A stretch of 51,151 nt of DNA, taken from NCBI GenBank assembly GCA_002841995.1, contig PHBS01000005.1, positions 1-51,151 on the forward strand, written 5' to 3'. The notes under the pieces were generated by a model that saw only the letters and a program-made list of their open reading frames with translations, ran no database searches and was not told where the DNA came from. Position numbers and translations under genes: made by a program. Numbering within the stretch: the stretch's first letter is position 1; every line of letters starts with the position of its first letter. Of the stretch, positions 27,354 to 36,683 are shown one piece after another. The DNA is from Chloroflexi bacterium HGW-Chloroflexi-8. GTDB taxonomy: Bacteria; Chloroflexota; Anaerolineae; Anaerolineales; Anaerolineaceae.

Positions 27354-28784
27354 TTAAGGAATTGAGATGTTTTCTTTGGATTTAACTTTTAAGATTGCCA
27401 AAATTGATAATAAGAATAAGATTGCATAAATGCCCATTAAGTATGTGTATCCGATTTGATCGGCAATTGGTCCCCCAATATATGCTCCAACTGCTCCTGC
27501 CCCTGCACCGGCTAAATTGGATATCCCCAAAAACCTCCCAGCTTCTGATGGAGGAACGATTTCTGTTCCCAAAGCCCAATTGGACGCGAAGAAGAAACCA
27601 ATTCCAGCACCAACTAATATTCCACCCACATAAATCATAGTCAAAGTTGGAGAGAAGATTACGACCAGGGTGCCAGCTGTGGCAAGTAGCGCACTGATAA
27701 TAATCAACTTTTTGGTTCCAAATTTGTCACTAAGCCAACCGCTTGGTAAAGCACACACGAGAATGAAAATGCCCACAAACATTGTGATCGTAGAAGCCGG
27801 CCCGGCTGCTTTTTCTCCCTGATATTGAACAAATTTTTCTTGTAGGAAGTAAATCATAAATCCAGCCAGGTTGGTCGAACCTGTCAGGAATGCAAGTCTG
27901 TTAATTACCCACCAGGTGAACGATTTTTGTTCTTGAATTCGTTTACCAATTCCTATAGCAATACTGCTCCAGACACCAACCCAGATTGCGATAATCATCC
28001 CAATCAATCCTACAATCATGACAAAAACCGGGTTATGGAAACCGAGGATCTTTAATCCTTGATTCATTACTTGATTCACAATAAATCCACACAACAAAAT
28101 AATGGCTGTGAATGCGCCCGTCATGAGCAATAATCTAATAATTGGCTGCCAATCCAACTTTTCTTTATTGGAGATTAATGGTTCCTCTTTGACAGTCAAT
28201 GTAATTAACATACAAACCAGCATGACTACAATTAAAGTAATTAAGCCACCCCAAAGATTTCCTTTGCTGATCATTTTTCCAATAACAAACGAAACGAAGA
28301 TCAGAGGGAGGGGTAATTCGAATAAAGCTTTAACTCCAGAGAAACGTCCTCGTTTTTCTTCTGGAACCAAATCTGGTATTAATCCTTGGGTTGCTGCATG
28401 GGCAGTATTGGAAGAAATCATGGACAAAGAATACAGAAGAAACAGGAACGTGTAACCAGTTGTTCCTTCCAATCCTGCAGTCAAACCGATCAGTACAAAT
28501 ATGATCAATTCAACAAGCGTACCAACAATAATGAATGGACGCCTTCTACCCATTTTTGCTGTTGATCGGTCTGAAAACATACCCATTAACGCCTGAAATA
28601 AGACTGCAGCCATTAATGCCCAAAGACGCATATTTCCGACATAAGTACCTTTAGATGCCTCACCCATAAATTGTTGAACAAGCAATGGAATGACAAGCGG
28701 AGAAAGTACCTGTGATCTTGTGGTTAATGCAAACCAATAAATATTGATTGTTATGTAATCAAACCATCGAATAGGGCGTTTCAT
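27354..28784 (-). CDS. MFS transporter (GPH/SLC45-like sugar permease)
   Basis: 476 residues with about 12 membrane segments. The MFS loop motif appears as MFSDRSTAKMGRRRPFI (about 64-80), and a second copy as GWLSDKFGTKK in the C-terminal half, as in sugar/cation symporters of the GPH and SLC45 groups. It overlaps the glycoside-hydrolase-like gene by 4 nt (ATGA), with GGAG just upstream. It therefore probably imports the sugar released by, or needed for, that enzyme. The substrate is unknown. Confidence 0.85.
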   Translation of the reverse strand: MKRPIRWFDYITINIYWFALTTRSQVLSPLVIPLLVQQFMGEASKGTYVGNMRLWALMAAVLFQALMGMFSDRSTAKMGRRRPFIIVGTLVELIIFVLIGLTAGLEGTTGYTFLFLLYSLSMISSNTAHAATQGLIPDLVPEEKRGRFSGVKALFELPLPLIFVSFVIGKMISKGNLWGGLITLIVVMLVCMLITLTVKEEPLISNKEKLDWQPIIRLLLMTGAFTAIILLCGFIVNQVMNQGLKILGFHNPVFVMIVGLIGMIIAIWVGVWSSIAIGIGKRIQEQKSFTWWVINRLAFLTGSTNLAGFMIYFLQEKFVQYQGEKAAGPASTITMFVGIFILVCALPSGWLSDKFGTKKLIIISALLATAGTLVVIFSPTLTMIYVGGILVGAGIGFFFASNWALGTEIVPPSEAGRFLGISNLAGAGAGAVGAYIGGPIADQIGYTYLMGIYAILFLLSILAILKVKSKENISIP

Positions 28785-30673
28785 ATTTCTCCTTTTTGGT
28801 CATTCATCAGGATGATAGAATAAATATCCAGTGGAAAAGATATTTCACTGGTTGCTTCAAAAGAATTATATTGAGTATCAAAAAGGTGAATTATTTCTCC
28901 TTTTGTTTCTTTCTCAAAAATGAGTTTAATTGTTTGTGAAGTTTTTGCATAGTTGACGAGATGAATCTGAATTTGGCTTGTACTGGTTTGCCAAAGATCA
29001 ATTAAGACGGGTTCAGCACAAATAATTTTGGGATAATTATGACCAGTTATTGAATCTAAAAGAATTCTTTGTTGTTTTTGGGAAGGCATAAAGAATAATG
29101 GTGTCTGGGTAACTATTTTGGCCATCCCGAATTGATCCATAAGCTTTCTTGAAACGGGTTGAGAATGATATGATCTGATTAAGCTTTCGATGATCCAGGA
29201 TGTGATTTTGTGAATTTTCTTGTGATTGCTCAGGTAGGATTTGGATTTTATCTGCCAATCTTTTAGATCAGGGACATTAATAAATTTATTTTCGATATTT
29301 GAACCAGGTATCTTTTGATCAGACTCAGTAAAAGTAAATACAGTGTTGGAATGTTGCGTTAATTCGGTGTCGGGGACTACTTTCCAGGGAATCCCAGCTC
29401 GGGTTAAAGTTTGCATGCATCCATAGAAAATGGGTGAGATTTGGAACCATCTTTTCCATAAATTATCACCAGGGTGAATTAATGTGACAGGTGAAATATT
29501 TTTTCGATTAATAAACATATCACAATGCTTTTGCAACCAATAATTGAAATCTCCTATTGCTTTCTGTTGCTCTTTATATTTAGGACTGGTAATGAGAGTC
29601 ATTTCAAATCCATCGAAATATTCTGTGCCTTTGGTTGTGACGCTCGCACCCAAAGCAGTTATTTCCGACATGCCCTGTAAGATCCTGCGAGCCGGATACA
29701 CATCGTCAAATCCAATACCGACATCATACGATAGAACGCTCAGGTGTTTTTGAACCGGTAGTTGTGATCTGGCAACGCGAATCGTCATTGCGTTGTTTGG
29801 GAATCTTGTTTTTTCGCCAGGTTCCCAATTTGGCAAACAAAAATCTTCAATCATCAGTAGATCTTGAATATCGGCATAAGATGTAAAATCAATACCGTAG
29901 ATTAATTTGCTGGGTCGCATGATAACGTCATAATCGTTTGCACTTATTTTGACATCCTGCTTCAATGACCTGGCAAAATTTGAAAGGTTTCTGAAGAAAA
30001 TTGTCAATTGATCTGATCGCCAATTGAGATATCGCTCTACGAGCGGATCGCTTGGGTCGATCAATTCAGGGATCGAATCCCCATAACTATCCCTATATTT
30101 TCTTTTACAAAGATCACAATAACAGCCTGCAGATCCCAACCAGCTTCCCCCAAAGCCAGAAGGTTGTGTTCCATACCATAGATTATCAAAGAATATTCCA
30201 TCCGCCCCGCGATCAATCGCTCCTTTGATCCGATCATGCAAGAAAGCGATCCATTCCTGGTTTTGCAAACAGGTCATAAAACGGTTCGTGTAATAAAAGA
30301 ATTTCCTGCCCTGTGGATCCAGGGCAAACCATTTCTTTAGTTTATTGCTTCCATCAAAAACACAATTGGACGTTTGGATATATGCAAAAACATCAACATT
30401 TTGTGCATGATATGATTTTGTTGCTTGTTGGAATGATTCCCAATCTTCCTGCTCAACTTCAGGGGGAAATCCCCAACTATAAGTAAGATGGACCCAGTTT
30501 TGCTTCATTTTGTTGACGACAATATCAGCACCAACTTGCCCATGGGATTCCATATGGATATTTTCGTTAACGGGAACTTGCATGAATTTAAGTCTATTCA
30601 TGCGAATTGTTCCTGGACCTGCCCATAAATATATAGGTCTATAACTGCCGATCAAAAAGTCTGGTTGGTTCAT
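28781..30673 (-). CDS. TIM-barrel glycoside-hydrolase-like protein, family unassigned
   Basis: 630 residues with no signal peptide. The middle contains barrel-like strands with acidic ends: GADGIFFDNLWYG (about 160-172), DVKISANDYDVI, LMIEDFCLPNWE, and a Cys-rich GCYCDLCKRKY. This resembles GH42/GH-A-like or hypothetical glycosidase families in which 'DGIFFDN' carries an active-site Asp. The C-terminal 90 residues look like a beta-sandwich. I cannot assign a substrate or CAZy family. The gene precedes and overlaps an MFS sugar permease gene, which supports carbohydrate use. GAGG lies 7 nt before the ATG. Confidence 0.6.
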   Translation of the reverse strand: MNQPDFLIGSYRPIYLWAGPGTIRMNRLKFMQVPVNENIHMESHGQVGADIVVNKMKQNWVHLTYSWGFPPEVEQEDWESFQQATKSYHAQNVDVFAYIQTSNCVFDGSNKLKKWFALDPQGRKFFYYTNRFMTCLQNQEWIAFLHDRIKGAIDRGADGIFFDNLWYGTQPSGFGGSWLGSAGCYCDLCKRKYRDSYGDSIPELIDPSDPLVERYLNWRSDQLTIFFRNLSNFARSLKQDVKISANDYDVIMRPSKLIYGIDFTSYADIQDLLMIEDFCLPNWEPGEKTRFPNNAMTIRVARSQLPVQKHLSVLSYDVGIGFDDVYPARRILQGMSEITALGASVTTKGTEYFDGFEMTLITSPKYKEQQKAIGDFNYWLQKHCDMFINRKNISPVTLIHPGDNLWKRWFQISPIFYGCMQTLTRAGIPWKVVPDTELTQHSNTVFTFTESDQKIPGSNIENKFINVPDLKDWQIKSKSYLSNHKKIHKITSWIIESLIRSYHSQPVSRKLMDQFGMAKIVTQTPLFFMPSQKQQRILLDSITGHNYPKIICAEPVLIDLWQTSTSQIQIHLVNYAKTSQTIKLIFEKETKGEIIHLFDTQYNSFEATSEISFPLDIYSIILMNDQKGEI

Positions 30674-30703
30674 TGATTGTCCTCAAATTGAGAAGCTGAA
30701 TAA

Positions 30704-30709
30704 ATTATA
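30704..30709 (-). promoter_or_regulatory. -10 box for the glycosidase/MFS operon
   Basis: Minus-strand TATAAT, 31 nt upstream of the ATG at 30673. No clear -35 hexamer is seen, which suggests activator dependence. Confidence 0.4.
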
Positions 30710-30812
30710 GTTAAAAACAGGGCAATCGACTTACATTTCGTGTTTGAGTTTTTTCTGACCTTTGGAGAAAATTAGATTTATCATATTTCTTCCGGAAACT
30801 AATTTACAAAAC

Positions 30813-31037
30813 ATGCGAATAAAATCAATTTATATGAAATATATTTAGGTTTTTTATTAATTTCAGGTTGCAAGAATTTACATTTGGACTCTGTAATTTC
30901 AACGCTGCCATCAACGATTTTTACCAGTGTTATGGTTAATAAGAACCAAAATCCTTATGTCTCCTTTATTAGAATCTGGTTCCGTACCTGATTATTCGGA
31001 ATGGCTGTTTGTGTTTTTGGTCAAAATCGATCGATGA
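30813..31037 (+). pseudogene. Possible decayed small lipoprotein gene
   Basis: An ATG at 30813 opens a short basic/hydrophobic start (MRIKSIYMKYI) that stops at once. One base out of frame the sequence continues as GFLLISGC, a lipobox, and then KNLHLDSVIS and on to a stop at 30989-30991. A further shift gives PDYSEWLFVFLVKIDR to a stop at 31035-31037. Two frameshifts would join these into a protein of about 70 residues with a lipoprotein signal. The alternative is chance. It is the only structure seen in the 467-nt gap between the glycosidase-like and ECF-S genes. Confidence 0.3.
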
Positions 31038-31092
31038 AAAAAACTTTACTTATTAATTAGAATTTGAATGTTTCATTATCGAATTGATTTGT

Positions 31093-31098
31093 TATAAT
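31093..31098 (+). promoter_or_regulatory. -10 box upstream of the ECF S-component gene
   Basis: TATAAT, 64 nt before the start codon at 31162. No good -35 is found. I see no riboswitch-like fold in the short leader. Confidence 0.4.
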
Positions 31099-31161
31099 CA
31101 TGCAATAAAATTATTTTTTACATAACTTATATCGTTGTGATTGGAAATTAAGGAGTCTCGT

Positions 31162-31719
31162 ATGCCTCAGGATCGTACAAGGAAATTAGTTATTACGGGT
31201 GTGATGGGCGCTATTGCAATTTTATTAGGTGTCACTAGGTGGGGTTTTATTCCCTGGTTTGGTGGTGTTTCACTGACGATCATGCATGTACCAGTGATTA
31301 TTGGAGCCGTACTAGAAGGTCCAATTGTTGGTGTAGGTATCGGTCTAATATTTGGAATTTTTAGCATGATTCAGGCTGCTGTAGCACCCAATGGACCTTC
31401 CGATATTTGGTTTACCAATCCGCTTTTGTCTGTTCTGCCTCGCTTATTCATTGGACCTGTATCTTATATTGTATGGAAAGCATTGCAGCGAATACCAGTG
31501 GTAGGTTTGATCGCCGCAGGTATTGCAGGAAGCTTGACGAATACGATTCTGGTTCTGGGAACAATCGGATTAATGGGATTATTACCCTGGGCAGCTTTAG
31601 GTGGCATTGTAGTCGGTAACGGTTTATTGGAAGCCGGTGTCTCTGCTGTTATTACCCTGGTTGTTGTGGCAGCATGGCGTCAAATCAGAATTGGTAAGAA
31701 AAAGGGTTCTGACTTATAA
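31162..31719 (+). CDS. ECF transporter substrate-binding (S) component
   Basis: 185 residues with about six hydrophobic segments. The N-terminus RKLVITGVMGAIAILLG with the IMHVPVIIGAVLEGP stretch is typical of ECF S proteins. It binds a vitamin or related micronutrient in the membrane and docks on EcfT. The ligand cannot be assigned. AAGGAG lies 7 nt before the ATG at 31162; the TTG at 31141 that would extend it lies upstream of this site. It is convergent with ecfT, overlapping it by 6 nt, so S and the energising module are transcribed towards each other. Confidence 0.85.
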   Translation: MPQDRTRKLVITGVMGAIAILLGVTRWGFIPWFGGVSLTIMHVPVIIGAVLEGPIVGVGIGLIFGIFSMIQAAVAPNGPSDIWFTNPLLSVLPRLFIGPVSYIVWKALQRIPVVGLIAAGIAGSLTNTILVLGTIGLMGLLPWAALGGIVVGNGLLEAGVSAVITLVVVAAWRQIRIGKKKGSDL

Positions 31720-32535
31720 AATCACAATAACTAATGAAAAAATTAAGACGGCAATTAAGAATAAGCCGTCTTTTTTCTTAAATTCAAGGTGACGATACGA
31801 ACCTCGCTGAGATGACGAGCCATAGCCCCTGGCATCCATTGCTAAAGCCATATTTTCGGCTCGCTGAAGGCTGATCAGAAACATTGGAATAATGACAGGA
31901 TAAATCGTCTTTACCCTTTGAACAATATTTTGTTTCTTAATTCCCCAATTAGCTCCTCTGGAAGCTTGTGCTTTTGCGATTTGTTCGGTAGCCTGTCCCA
32001 ACATAGGGATGTAATGCAAAGTAACCTGAATCACTAGAATCAGATCTTCACTGTGAATTCCAAGCCAATTAAGTGGTTTGAAGAGCGATTGCAGTCCATA
32101 AATCATATCGCTGCTGGAAAGTGAATAACTGGCTAAACTGATCAGTAATATTAAAGTTATAAATCTTACCATGACAACTGCACCAGCAATTAATCCATTG
32201 ATTGTTATAGTAAAAGGACCTAAAGCAAAAATTAGTTGGTTGGTTGGGTCTGGTGCAAAACGGAAAAATTGTAAAAATGCAATGATTGCCAAGAAGATTA
32301 AAGGGGTCTTTATACTCCTGGCAACATACTTTAATGGCACTTTTGAAATTTGAAAACCCAATAGAATGAGGATCAAGCCGGAAAGAATCATAAAAAAATG
32401 TGATGTAAAAGTGATCGCCATTAAAAGACTAACATAACCAACAATCCTGGCTCGTGCATCGAGGCGATGGATCCAGGAATCTAATGGCAAATATTGACCA
32501 AAGGAAAGGTTTTGCGAAAACTCAAACGCGGACAT
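31714..32535 (-). CDS. ecfT: ECF transporter transmembrane (T) component
   Basis: 273 residues with several membrane helices and the two EcfT coupling-helix signatures near the middle and C-terminus: AQASRGANWG (about 193-202) and AMDARGYG (about 235-242), each containing the family's A-R-G. It links the S component to the ATPases. It overlaps the ATPase gene by 14 nt, and its stop overlaps the convergent S gene by 6 nt. Confidence 0.92.
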   Translation of the reverse strand: MSAFEFSQNLSFGQYLPLDSWIHRLDARARIVGYVSLLMAITFTSHFFMILSGLILILLGFQISKVPLKYVARSIKTPLIFLAIIAFLQFFRFAPDPTNQLIFALGPFTITINGLIAGAVVMVRFITLILLISLASYSLSSSDMIYGLQSLFKPLNWLGIHSEDLILVIQVTLHYIPMLGQATEQIAKAQASRGANWGIKKQNIVQRVKTIYPVIIPMFLISLQRAENMALAMDARGYGSSSQRGSYRHLEFKKKDGLFLIAVLIFSLVIVIL

Positions 32536-34270
32536 CTTTTACCTCATCCAATTGTTCAAATGCAGCTATTAATTGTTGGCTGATGATAATATTTTCGGGA
32601 ACCATCCAATTTTTCTGACGAAGAATTTTTACCATTTGAGCTGCAATAGGAGCTGTCATTTTGTTATCTTCTAGCAATTTGTGGTTGGATAATAACTGTT
32701 CACTTGGCTGGCTAGCGACAACTTGACCTTCTGATAATAAAGTCACATGGTCAGTCAATAAAGCCAAATCCTCCATTTGGTGCGAAGAAACGATTAGTGT
32801 TTTCCCATTTTTATTTAAGGTTTTCATTTGGTTCAAAATTTCATTTCTTGCGACTGGATCCAAACCTGCTGTTGGTTCATCAAGAAGAAGTAAGGTTGGA
32901 TTCAATGCAAGCGTTGAAGCCAATGCAACTTTACGTTTTTCACCACCAGACAATGCAAACGTCATTCGGTCTTTAAAGGATTCAAAATCCATTCCGACAA
33001 TATTCATGGCGTCCATCACTCTTTGCCGTAATTCAGGACCTTTAATACCTAGTAATCGCAAACCATAAGCAATTTCATCTCCCACATATTGTTCAAAAAG
33101 CTGATAATTTGGATTTTGAAAGACAATGCCTGCATATCTGCGTAAAGCCAAAAAATCTGTCTCGCGATTGACTTGAAAAGGTCCGACCTGTAATGTGCCC
33201 TTCTGAGGAAAATAGAGGCCATTAAAATGTTGAATTAATGTTGATTTGCCAGAACCTGTAGCACCGATCAAGCCGTGGATACTCCCTTCGGGGATAGAAA
33301 AAGTAATATCTTCCAAAGCCATATGAGCAAGAGGAGTATCTTGCATGTAAGTAAATGTCAGATTTTGGGATTCAACGATTGGATTCGCATTATTTCGAGA
33401 GAAATATTTACTATCCAAATTCCGGAAGAAAATTGGATTGTTGAGCGGAATAATCTGGTTGTCAAATTCTTCAAGAGTCATTGGATCATTTAAAGAAGGG
33501 ATCCATTTGCTTAATTGTTGTGCGAATGAAAAAATACGGGGTTTGTCCAGATTGAGCGTTTGAACCAATTTTGAATTGGTAAATAATTCTTTTGGAGTGC
33601 CATCAAAAAGTAATTTTCCCTTGGCAAGACCCAAAATTCTATCGGCAAGACAGGCTTCTTCCATGAAATGGGATATTGTAATTACGGTGATCCCCTGGTT
33701 TCTCAGTTGTTTAATGCTTTCCAATACTTCCATTCTTCCAGCTGGGTCCAACATCGCTGTTGTTTCGTCGAAAATGACACATTTGGGTTTCATTGCCAAT
33801 ATGCCGGCTAACGCAACTCGCTGCATTTGACCTGCGGATAAGTGTTGGGGAGCCCTTGTTCTTTGATCCCACATATCTACATCCAGAAGGGCTTTTTTGA
33901 CTCGTTCTTGAATTTCTGGAGTGGAGAGTCCGAGGTTTTCAGGACCAAATGCTACATCTTCCTCGATCGTTGAAGCAATCATTTGTTCTTGTGGATGTTG
34001 AAAAACCATACCAACCTGTTGGTGAATGGTGTTTAGATTTACTTTGTCTTTTGAATTCAACCCATTAACAAGAATTAGTCCCTGTTGAGGTATTAGCAGT
34101 CCGGAGAGGTGTCGTGCTAAAGTAGATTTTCCAGAGCCATTAGCTCCGACAATTGAAACGTATTCTCCGTGATGAATCTCAAAGCAAACATCCCGTAATG
34201 CACGATGTGGAAGTGAGCCAGGATTTTGATGAGCAAACGAAACGTGGTTCACATCGAACATGACATCCAT
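32522..34270 (-). CDS. Fused double ATPase of the ECF transporter (EcfA-EcfA')
   Basis: 582 residues containing two complete ABC ATPase units in one chain. Unit 1 has Walker A GANGSGKST at 42-50, signature LSAGQ at 144-148 and Walker B CVIFDETTAMLDP at 164-176. Unit 2 has Walker A GATGSGKST at 336-344, signature LSGGEKRK at 440-447 and Walker B LLLLDEPTAGLDP at 459-471. Most bacteria encode EcfA1 and EcfA2 separately. Unit 1 has the weaker signature and ETT in place of EPT. It drives the adjacent EcfT-S importer. The ATG at 34270 has AAGGA 10 nt upstream. Confidence 0.93.
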   Translation of the reverse strand: MDVMFDVNHVSFAHQNPGSLPHRALRDVCFEIHHGEYVSIVGANGSGKSTLARHLSGLLIPQQGLILVNGLNSKDKVNLNTIHQQVGMVFQHPQEQMIASTIEEDVAFGPENLGLSTPEIQERVKKALLDVDMWDQRTRAPQHLSAGQMQRVALAGILAMKPKCVIFDETTAMLDPAGRMEVLESIKQLRNQGITVITISHFMEEACLADRILGLAKGKLLFDGTPKELFTNSKLVQTLNLDKPRIFSFAQQLSKWIPSLNDPMTLEEFDNQIIPLNNPIFFRNLDSKYFSRNNANPIVESQNLTFTYMQDTPLAHMALEDITFSIPEGSIHGLIGATGSGKSTLIQHFNGLYFPQKGTLQVGPFQVNRETDFLALRRYAGIVFQNPNYQLFEQYVGDEIAYGLRLLGIKGPELRQRVMDAMNIVGMDFESFKDRMTFALSGGEKRKVALASTLALNPTLLLLDEPTAGLDPVARNEILNQMKTLNKNGKTLIVSSHQMEDLALLTDHVTLLSEGQVVASQPSEQLLSNHKLLEDNKMTAPIAAQMVKILRQKNWMVPENIIISQQLIAAFEQLDEVKDVRV

Positions 34271-34592
34271 TAATATTTGATCCTTATGTCTTTATTTTCT
34301 TCAATTGAATGCAATTTATCAATAATCCTGAAAGAAATTCTTCACAAAAAAACAGAAGAATCACAAAATAAATGTTTTTTGAACCAGTTGGAATGATAAG
34401 CCAAAATGGGCTTTTATTCAATGAAATAATCGATTCGAAGTCAAAATTGCATTGGTTATGATAAATCATCAAGCAACATACACAATCCCATGTTTGACCT
34501 GGAATCAATTAAGAATTGGTAAAATTTAAATCGCTCTGTTTTTATCATTTATTCTGAATCCGAAATATTTCCAAATCCAAGTCTTCCGAAAA
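34271..34592. other. Gene-free leader region of the ecfAA'-ecfT operon
   Basis: About 320 nt without a supported gene. A 74-codon minus-strand frame here has no ribosome site and an unusual Cys/Ile composition. A small hairpin AAGCCC/GGCTT is present. I looked for a riboswitch (thiamine, riboflavin, cobalamin, preQ1) and could not recognise one. Confidence 0.45.
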
Positions 34593-34633
34593 AACGATCC
34601 CACACCGAATATTTCATTTGGTGTGGGATCGTT
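34593..34633 (-). terminator. Strong rho-independent terminator
   Basis: An 18-bp stem (outer arm AACGATCCC pairing with GGGATCGTT, inner arm ACACCGAAT with ATTTGGTGT, one G-T pair) and a 5-nt loop. On the minus strand it is followed by six T residues, 34 nt after the stop of the gene at 34668. Confidence 0.88.
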
Positions 34634-34667
34634 AGAAAACGCACAATTTATTAGATCGGTAAATAGA

Positions 34668-35165
34668 TTATTTTCTTGAAAATCCTTTTATCAGGAAGAA
34701 TGCACCCAACAAGATAATGATGATTGGCCATAAGAATTGAAGGTCCAACCCAAAAAACTTACTTCCGCCAAAAACGATGAACATAATCGCACTAAGTGCA
34801 ATCATGAAAAAGCTGGCGGACCAGCTACCTTGGTTTTCATTTGGGGAGATTAGAGCTGCGAGACCAATGCCAATACCAACAAATCCGGGTATCAGCGTCC
34901 AGGCAAAGCTCCAAGTGTCCCAATTATCTGTCAGATTTTGATAGTATAAGATCGCACCAATTCCAGAAATGATCGTTCCAGGTATTGCTAAACCACCCGT
35001 TCTTGTAAAAAATGCAAATAACAAGAAAACCAAACCCACACCAATAATGATCCATGGCCAATCAAGAATTGTTGAGATTTGAGGAAATAGTTCTCTTGCT
35101 AACATCAAACCACCTAACAGGACCAAAATAAATCCCCAGGCATAATTAGAATTTTTCTTTTGCAT
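34668..35165 (-). CDS. LiaF/LiaI-type small membrane protein
   Basis: 165 residues with about six short hydrophobic segments in hairpin pairs. Repeated patterns are WGFILVLLGGLMLARELFP at the start and LWPIIIILLGAFFLIKG at the end. This is the LiaI/LiaF-like transmembrane region (DUF5668 group), often linked to cell-envelope stress sensing. No soluble domain or catalytic motif is present. It is 46 nt downstream of a second multi-pass protein gene and is the last gene before a strong terminator. Confidence 0.6.
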   Translation of the reverse strand: MQKKNSNYAWGFILVLLGGLMLARELFPQISTILDWPWIIIGVGLVFLLFAFFTRTGGLAIPGTIISGIGAILYYQNLTDNWDTWSFAWTLIPGFVGIGIGLAALISPNENQGSWSASFFMIALSAIMFIVFGGSKFFGLDLQFLWPIIIILLGAFFLIKGFSRK

Positions 35166-35211
35166 ACTTCACCGCCTTATTAATTTAATTGTTTTAATCA
35201 AAAAGATCTCA

Positions 35212-35898
35212 TTATTTAGAAACGTCGATGGATTCCTGATCATTATTATTTTCTTTGATTGCCGGATTGGTGGATAATTCAAAATCTTTTTGTCCAAGTA
35301 AAATTTTTGACAATTTGCCAAAAAGCGTAGCAGCAAAGTTAAAGATATGGAAAATTCCAGGTAGCATTAGGAGTCCGACAATCGAAACACCAATTGCTTC
35401 AGAAAAGCTGTTAATGATCCAGAAACCAAAATCGATTGTTCCAAACGGGTAAATTACTGGTGCAAATATAAGACCCAGACCCAAAGCAAGACCGGTGGTA
35501 ATTAAAACAAATGCGAAAATTCCTAATGGGAATTTTAAGAAAAGGAATAATAGACCTTTCCAGGTAACCGGATTTGTAAAGAACTCTTTCATCCGTATGA
35601 TCAGACCTTTTTCCCCATTTGAAGATAGCTCCATTGGTGGGATTTTCTCCCCCAAAAGATAAATAGCTTGTGTTCGTTCAAAAGCGATCAAAAACCAGAT
35701 CAGGGGAAATAAAACAGCAAGTATTAATAAACCAACCCAGATAATGATTAATGATAAGCCCAATGAAAAACCGGTCACCAGGACAATGAAATAAGCAAGC
35801 CCTAACGGGAATGCTAAAAGCAGATATAAGAAATTGAGGTAAGTTCGGGATTTTACCATTACTCCAAAATAAAAACTGAATATATTTTCATTGTTCAT
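35212..35898 (-). CDS. Multi-pass membrane protein resembling the 'putative sensor' domain
   Basis: 228 residues made of two similar halves: FLYLLLAFPLGLAYFIVLV (about 22-40), with FSLGLSLIIIWVGLL after it, and FLFLKFPLGIFAFVLIT (about 124-140), with LALGLGLI after it. This internal duplication and the FPLG motif resemble the membrane 'sensor' domain found at the N-terminus of some histidine kinases, but no kinase domain follows. The start at 35898 has AGGAG 6 nt upstream. It is probably co-transcribed with the LiaF-like gene and involved in envelope sensing. Confidence 0.55.
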   Translation of the reverse strand: MNNENIFSFYFGVMVKSRTYLNFLYLLLAFPLGLAYFIVLVTGFSLGLSLIIIWVGLLILAVLFPLIWFLIAFERTQAIYLLGEKIPPMELSSNGEKGLIIRMKEFFTNPVTWKGLLFLFLKFPLGIFAFVLITTGLALGLGLIFAPVIYPFGTIDFGFWIINSFSEAIGVSIVGLLMLPGIFHIFNFAATLFGKLSKILLGQKDFELSTNPAIKENNNDQESIDVSK

Positions 35899-35960
35899 TT
35901 TATTCTCCTAACGAAAAGCGCTAATCATAAATATATACGCGTTCTGAGCTAAAAGGTTGC

Positions 35961-36002
35961 AAAAAAAATCACAGCCACTTATTTTTATTTGTGACTGTGA
36001 TT
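35961..36002 (-). terminator. Rho-independent terminator after the yceI gene
   Basis: Arms AATCACAG and CTGTGATT (35967-36002) plus a short inner stem. On the minus strand they are followed by eight T residues (35968-35961), 24 nt after the stop at 36026. Confidence 0.75.
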
Positions 36003-36025
36003 GGGATATATATTTGAAAATATTT

Positions 36026-36553
36026 TTATTTTTCTTGTTTAACCAATTCAAGCTCTATTGTAATTGAAATCTCATCACCAACCAGAATGCCGCCCGTTTC
36101 GAGACCTTGGTTCCAGTTTAGTCCCCAATCTTTGCGATTTATCTTTGTCTCACCGCTGAAACCTGCGCTCATTGTACCCCATGGACTTTTTGACAATCCG
36201 TTATAGACAACATTTAGACTTACTGGATTTGTAATGTCTTTAATTGTCAACTCTCCATTTAATGTTGCTTCATTTTTACCGTGAACTTCGACTGAAGTGT
36301 TTTTAAAGATTAATTTTGGAAATTCGGTTACATTAAAGAAATCTGCTGATCGAAGATGATCGTCTCTTTGGGATTGGCGAGTATTTATAGATGCTGCGTC
36401 AATTTCGACGGACAATGTTGTGTTTTTAGGATTATTTTCATCCAGATCGATATTTCCGGAAAAGTTTTCGAAAACTCCTCGTACTTTTGAAATCATCATA
36501 TGAGTTACTGAAAATTGAATTAATGAATGGGCTGGATCAATTTGCCATGACAT
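36026..36553 (-). CDS. YceI-family lipid-binding protein
   Basis: 175 residues matching the YceI lipocalin-like barrel: WQIDPAHSLIQFSVTHM at the N-terminus, RGVFENFSGNIDLDE, RDDHLRSADFF and the LTIKDITNPVSL region. Family members bind polyisoprenoid or other amphiphilic lipids. There is no signal peptide, so this copy is cytoplasmic. GGAG lies 11 nt before the ATG. It stands alone between terminator and upstream gap. Confidence 0.88.
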   Translation of the reverse strand: MSWQIDPAHSLIQFSVTHMMISKVRGVFENFSGNIDLDENNPKNTTLSVEIDAASINTRQSQRDDHLRSADFFNVTEFPKLIFKNTSVEVHGKNEATLNGELTIKDITNPVSLNVVYNGLSKSPWGTMSAGFSGETKINRKDWGLNWNQGLETGGILVGDEISITIELELVKQEK

Positions 36554-36683
36554 TTTATGTTTTTCTCCTGTTTGACATTAAATAATTATATATTAATTAG
36601 TTTGATATCGTAATAATAATACAAAAAAGATCAAATGTCAAATCATTTGAAGATTTGTATAAGGTTTTACAGGAATTCTTCAA

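Noticed and set aside
34284-34508. 74-codon minus-strand ORF upstream of the ECF ATPase gene
   Set aside because: No ribosome site, odd composition and no recognisable domain; probably chance in AT-rich DNA.
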